Source of the DNA: Chamaea fasciata
Taxonomy: Eukaryota > Chordata > Aves > Passeriformes > Sylviidae
Direction of reading: 5' to 3'
DNA: 64,000 bases
NCBI GenBank assembly: GCA_029207755.1
Contig: JARCOQ010000003.1
Location: 91,838,646-91,902,645 of the forward strand
The stretch's first letter is position 1; each line of letters starts with the position of its first letter. Positions 59,037-64,000 of this stretch are shown in pieces. The notes under the pieces are model-generated. The model did not search any database, was not told where the DNA came from, and saw only the letters and a list, made by a program, of their open reading frames with translations. A program made the translations under genes and the position numbers.

Positions 59037-61471
59037 ACAGCAGCTGCAGGCCTCTGTCACTAGACCATCTGCAGAAGTGTGCGACACATAATAGGCTATC
59101 AGATAATCCACAGCATTACCATTTCCTGCAGAAATTGAATGGCAGAATTTGCCTAATATGTACCTTGCTTCAGGTAACTTTGCAATGTCCTTTGCTTAGG
59201 ACTAATGCAAAAATACAGTGATAGAATGTTAGGGGAAATTTTGCTGAAATTGAAAGTATGAGCAAAAAAAAAAAAAAAAAAAAAGAAGGCTTTGCATACG
59301 CCATTTCTTTGGAAGGAGCACGTAGAATGAGAACATTTTAAACTAGCAAAATATGACTCACCTGAACACAGTTGTTAGAGTAAGTCATCCATAAGAAACA
59401 ATTTGTTCCAAACTAAAATGATATTACTATAGATAATCTCAATGATGATCATAAGGCCTGAAATGATATATTATATATGTAAGGATTACAGGACAGGAGA
59501 ACAAGATAAAATGTTCTGATAGGAGGAGCTCAAGCATCAAATTATGCATCCTAGGGCAAATCTCTACTGAGGTGACTTAAAATATAAGCACAAAAAATGC
59601 TCAGAGAGAAAGATGAAATATCTCTCAATTAAGGTGTATTTCTAACTTGCTCTTGGAATGTGATATTTCAGGCTGAAGTTACCAAAATTTTTTCACCACG
59701 AAATTTAACAGGAGATCATTCCGCTTCATTACTTCTGAATTTGTTGAAGATCTGATTAGAGGGAACACTGATCAGGTGATACTATAGACAGGCACTTTGA
59801 GGGCAATCATTAAAATTTGTATGCATACTAGCAACTTGGGGTAGATCAGAATAGGAATTCAGTACACTAAACTACACCATATACTGCAATAGAATATGTA
59901 CAAGGGAGGAATATTCTGAAAATAAGCTGACATTTCAACATAAAGATTTCTGCTCTAGAAGTTAAGGAAAGAATGGTGGCTATAAAAGTCATGGCAGTCT
60001 GAGATTCATTAACTGCTATACCAAAGAAATACAACGGCAAATGCTGGTGGGGAAAAACAAAGACATTAAAAATGTGATAGGTATTTTTAACATGGGTGAA
60101 AAAGTGAGCAAAAATACAAAATTAAGAACTTCAGCGCATACTGACAACTCCAGCTTTCACAGGTGTATCATGAGCTTTCTTAAGGATTATGAATCTTTGT
60201 CATAGTATGTGATCCTTGTTACAGGGTAAGAAAGAAGCTGTGCCACTGCTTTTCCATCCAGTCCAACCTATATATACTCTAAATGGATTCATTGGTGAAA
60301 GTCCACGTCTCCATGTCTTGATTTCCTGTGTCAGATATTCTTGTATGTGCAGTGCCTCCCCCTTTTCTTTTACAGCCCACTCATGATCTACACAGGAATG
60401 GAGTTTTAAATTTAAGCATAGAACTACACAGATGACTTATCTTCCTGAAGGTTTTGAACACTGCAAAAATATGTCCATAGGAAATGACATGTGACATAAT
60501 GAAGAAAAATATGAGTATATGATGCTTAATACAATAAGTACAGTTAGCCCAAAGCACTCACAAACTTCTCAAACACTTCCAGAATTTATCATTATTTCAT
60601 ATTAGTAGCAGCAACCGCTTCTTTTAAGTGCCACTTGAAACTATCAAAACTAGTTAGCTTCAAAAAAGTTTTTTTAAAAATTAAATTTAGATAAAATGAA
60701 CTTTATGAATCACTGAAATACCCACTAGATTTCTTTCTTATAAAGGACAAACAAACCAAGCAGCAGTTTTGACAGGGGGTATTCAAGTAATGAATGATAC
60801 ATACTGTACTAAACTTCGAATATGATGGTTAGAAATAATAGACAGACTTCAAAGGTTGCATCGAAAAGAAGAATGGCATAGCTCTTGAGAGTAAAAACAT
60901 AGGAGCAGAAAGTTAATATAGTGAGCTTTGTGCAGATAGTCTAAAACTGTCAAAGCCTGACCCCTTTAAAATAGAGTTGTCAGAATAATTAACATCAGGG
61001 AAAAAAACCAAAGTCATAATGAGGTGACAGTGAAAGAAAATCCTTTCCTCAGTTCTGAAACAGGATACATTATTTTATCGAGTGAAAAGTCTCATAGGGG
61101 CGTATTTATAATATGTGTAATATATAAAAACACTCTGAGAAGATTCTTTAAGCTTAACAGGTACACAGTTTGGGAAGACACACAAGGTGAAGGAAAGGTG
61201 TCACTTGATTGCTCCAATAACTTTTGGGTTTGGAACTTCATCAGTTGTTCTTCCTTAAGCACAGTGTTTTGTCTTATAGCTATAAGAAACATTTCCAGTG
61301 GAATTCCAAATGATCTGGACATTGCCTAAGTTTCTTTTGCCAAAATGTATTGTCCAAAATAAGACAGTTGCACATTATTTTAACTTTATTTTGATTTGAC
61401 ATATTTAAATAAATCCATCCTATTCCCCTAACTCTGGATCTGCCTACAAGTTGCAATGTAGTTGAATTCCT
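59037..61471. other. Unique AT-rich DNA, no gene recognised
   Basis: No supported gene. The A21 run at 59,264-59,284 is simple sequence. The overlapping frames at 61,024-61,329 (plus, 101 codons) and 61,092-61,322 (minus, 76 codons) share no known domain. Confidence 0.55.
59264..59284 (+). repeat. A21 homopolymer
   Basis: 21 uninterrupted A bases. No gene copy recognised on the 5' side. Confidence 0.95.
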
Positions 61472-61806
61472 AGAGTTATAGAATTACAGAATACTTTGGG
61501 TTGGAAAGGACCTTTAAATGTCATCTCATCCAATGCCCCCTGCACGAGCTGTAACATCTTCAACTCTATCACGTTGTTCAGAGTGCTATCCACCCTGAAC
61601 TTGAATGTTTTCATGTTTTCAGGGATGCAGCATCACCTCTCTGGGCAACTGTTCCACCATCCTCAAAATAAAAAACTTCTTCCTTGTGTCTAGTGTAAAT
61701 CTATCCTCTTTAAGTTTAAAACCATAGCCCTTTGTCCTATTGCAATAGGCCTTACTAGAAAGTCTATCCATACCTTTCTTATAAGCCCCTTTCAAGTATT
61801 GGATTG
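61472..61806 (-). mobile_element. CR1 LINE, 5'-truncated, RT C-terminus plus 3' UTR
   Basis: It starts 'agagttatagaattacagaa', then 'tactttgggttggaaagg', 'acctttaaatgtcatctcatc' and 'tgccccctgcacgagc', the minus-orientation CR1 tail of yet another subfamily. The minus frame at 61,619-61,819 contains T-R-K-K-F-F-I-L-R-M-V-E and L-P-R-E-V-M, the ORF2 C-terminal landmarks. It ends near 61,806. Confidence 0.92.
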
Positions 61807-61893
61807 AAATCATTTGCATTAGTGAAATGTGATCGGAATGTTCTTCAGAATTTTATTAAGATTTCAATCATTAGCATGTATTTTGTATTGAGC

Positions 61894-61897
<4 letters not shown>
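61807..61897. other. Spacer between CR1 and A43 run
   Basis: AT-rich sequence of unknown origin between the 5' truncation of the CR1 and the long A run. Confidence 0.5.

Positions 61898-61940
<43 letters not shown>
61898..61940 (+). repeat. A43 homopolymer
   Basis: 43 uninterrupted A bases, the longest homopolymer in the window. Avian CR1 does not leave A tails, so it does not come from the neighbouring CR1. Confidence 0.97.
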
Positions 61941-61941
<1 letters not shown>

Positions 61942-63539
61942 CAGCCAGATCATCCAGCCGGGGCAAAACAGATACTGAAAATCTGTTAGTATTAAAAATT
62001 TTCCTCTGTATCATAGGCCAGATTTGCAGCTTCACACATTTCTACAATAAAGTTCTGTGCACAAATATTTAGTCTTCCTTACAGAAGGAATACTGAACAC
62101 TATATAAACTGTTAAATGCATTCATATTTGAACCGTAACATTTTCTTTTTTTTAATATCTCCTTATTTCTGCTAAGGACAAACATGCTGTTTGTATATAT
62201 TAAATGTTTGCTAGCATATTTTCTTTTGCCTTGAGGCCTTTGCCTAAAGTGGAACCACTAAAAAAGGCTGGAGTAGGGGATTTTTCAGCTGGCAATACTA
62301 CTGTAATCCAATTTGTAAAAACGTTAAAAGAAGACTCCAGAAATTGATGTATTTTCCCCCTTCAGGCAATTTTTGTGTGTTGCAAAGCTTCTAAGCCACT
62401 TGTTATTATTCCATTTACACTGGCTTCATGACACTGGTTTCTGTGGAGGTGCCGTGATACTCTAATATAAAGTGAACCTATAAAAGCTAGAGAAGTGGAA
62501 ATGTGGGTGATTTTCAGTTATTAGTACTTGGCCTGTGAAAAGAATCCTCTTCACAGACTTTCCACATGTCTAAATTTCTTATAGTACAGGCAAAAAATAC
62601 AATTAGTTTTCCTTTGATAGGGTTTTGAGGATTTATGAGTTCCAGTTTGTTTCTTTGGTTTTGGGGTTGTGGGGTTTTTTTTGTGGTTCTGTTTGGTTTT
62701 TGTCACTTTTTTTTTCCAGCTGAAGAGTTCTGTACATTTTTCATTTCCAAACAACTCACAAGCGGGAGCAACAATATAATTTACAGCACTATGGATGTTC
62801 TATTATGGATTTGTAAAACAAAGTTTTAAATTGAATTCATCCTCATTTATTCTGAAGTTGAAACAATGGTTCATTGATGTAATGTTGTTCCCAGCCTGAT
62901 GTGGATCTCTCTCTAGAGCCTTCTGACATAGGAAATGCAAGCTAGCTTCACAAGTGAAGTTATGTAAAATAACAGATTCCTTTAAACACGCATGTGGAGT
63001 AATAGGACACACTTTCCAAAAAGATGACTGATGTGATATCCATATGTAAGAGTAAACAGACAACTCACGTAATGAAGCTTAAAATGACTAGAGCAAATGC
63101 TTTCTAAAAACATATCTTAAACTGTTAGACAAGGCCTGGGTGGCAAAATCCCTGAAAGATCTTTGTCTTCCTGGCTCAGTTTCTGGTTGTGTAGTGAAGT
63201 AACCTGGAATACATTACTTAAAGGTTTCAGCTGTTTTTTTCTCAAACACAAAAAGTCATTAGCTTTATAGTTAGTGAAATAACTTACTTCTTTTAAAGGT
63301 AAAACATTAGTTTTAGTCCTCTGGTAGTTATGGTTTATGGTATCACTGAATTTTGGCACTCTATAGCGTTGCTTTGTTTCTATCCAGTTTTTCAAATATT
63401 ATTAGCTGATGTTTTCTTTCCATGTCATTTAGCACAGAGACGTATGAAACCATTTCTGTAGCTGCATTTTGTGTACAGTACGTAGAAATAGTAAGAAAAT
63501 AGAAGGCATTTCTGCATGGCAATAGCACAGTGCTGCAGC
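61941..63539. other. Unique AT-rich DNA, no gene recognised
   Basis: No supported gene. The open frames at 62,551-62,829 on both strands cross a G/T-rich stretch (62,650-62,720). Those at 62,803-63,063 and 63,117-63,395 (minus) lack recognised motifs. Confidence 0.55.
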
Positions 63540-64000
63540 CCACTGGTTCATTTATTCAACAGTCACCATCTTAGTGACTGCCAAGACCTTGAGACACAAA
63601 CTGGCTGTTTTCCTCTCTTGATGCCTGCAACTGTGGAGAAGTGCGGTGATTTCCCATTAGGCAAATGGGTAACAACCCCACTAGGTCCATCCAGCAGCAG
63701 TCAGTGCTCTGGGAAGTGCTCTCTCCTCATGTGGTCCCACCAGACTGGAGCCGCTAGAGCTGGTAGTCCTGCCTTTTCCAGCACCTGCACCCCCTGGAAG
63801 CCCCTGGGCCACCCCCTACACCTAGGAGCTGCCACCTCTTCAGTTCTCCTCCTGGCCATGTGCTGGTTTGGCGTTGGTCAGGTCATGTCATGTGCTCCTG
63901 CTTCCTTGGGAACTCATGGCACTGTGGTCACAGGCTGCTGGGCACCATCAGGTCTTCCCACAGCAGGCATGGACCTTTGCTACCCTGGCTCTTTGGTGGC
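63540..64000. repeat. GC-rich block at the window end, possible repeat or exon region
   Basis: From about 63,540 the composition shifts sharply to G/C-rich ('cagcacctgcaccccctgg', 'gggccaccccctacacc', 'cctaggagctgccacctc') and stays so to the end. The sharp step suggests an inserted element (for example an LTR) or the approach of a gene, cut by the window. No terminus, long frame or domain is recognisable. Confidence 0.3.

Noticed and set aside
1..64000. CRISPR arrays, tRNA or rRNA genes, bacterial operons
   Set aside because: None seen; repeat content and composition are those of a bird nuclear genome.

Overview
The window reads as ordinary bird nuclear DNA: AT-rich, CpG-poor, almost gene-free, and sprinkled with CR1 LINEs. 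Most CR1 copies end in the typical avian 3' tail (in the minus orientation, 'cagaatcatagaat' followed by 'ggttggaagggacc'). Two solo LTRs from avian endogenous-retrovirus families are also present. CR1 plus these LTRs points to a bird, probably within Neoaves; I cannot name a species or locus. No long open reading frame belongs to a host gene that I recognise, so the window is most likely intergenic or deep intronic.

Layout. 1-8 kb: AT-rich unique DNA, a short CR1 tail at 1.41 kb and a 1.02-kb solo LTR at 5,235-6,257 (minus) with a 5-bp target duplication. 8-14 kb: an exon-like segment (8,344-8,410), a CR1 (8,492-8,830), a purine tract, a strong minus-strand G-quadruplex motif (10,698-10,719), and a second solo LTR (12,300-12,839, minus) with a perfect 5-bp duplication, a TATA box and an ATTAAA signal. 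14-19 kb: two head-to-tail plus-strand CR1 copies. The larger (15,533-18,907) keeps the ORF1 esterase, ORF2 endonuclease and reverse transcriptase, and has lost catalytic residues in all three. 19-33 kb: unique AT-rich DNA with a (TA)n tract, a possible first exon (26,241-26,306), a diverged 0.2-kb repeat present twice 1.5 kb apart (26,426 and 27,904), palindromes and a T38 run. 33-51 kb: one CR1 (33,507-34,130), a stretch that looks like a conserved non-coding element (39,690-40,070), and GC-richer islands of unknown origin near 41.4 and 46.2 kb. 51-64 kb: three more minus-strand CR1 copies, an ancient CR1/L3-like fragment near 54 kb, small tandem repeats, an A43 run, and a GC-rich end (63,540-64,000) that continues past the window.

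There is no operon or pathway here. The only recognisable protein-coding content is decayed retrotransposon. The novelty worth checking lies in possible unannotated exons, the local duplication, and the non-CR1 GC-rich islands. I found no convincing new biological system.
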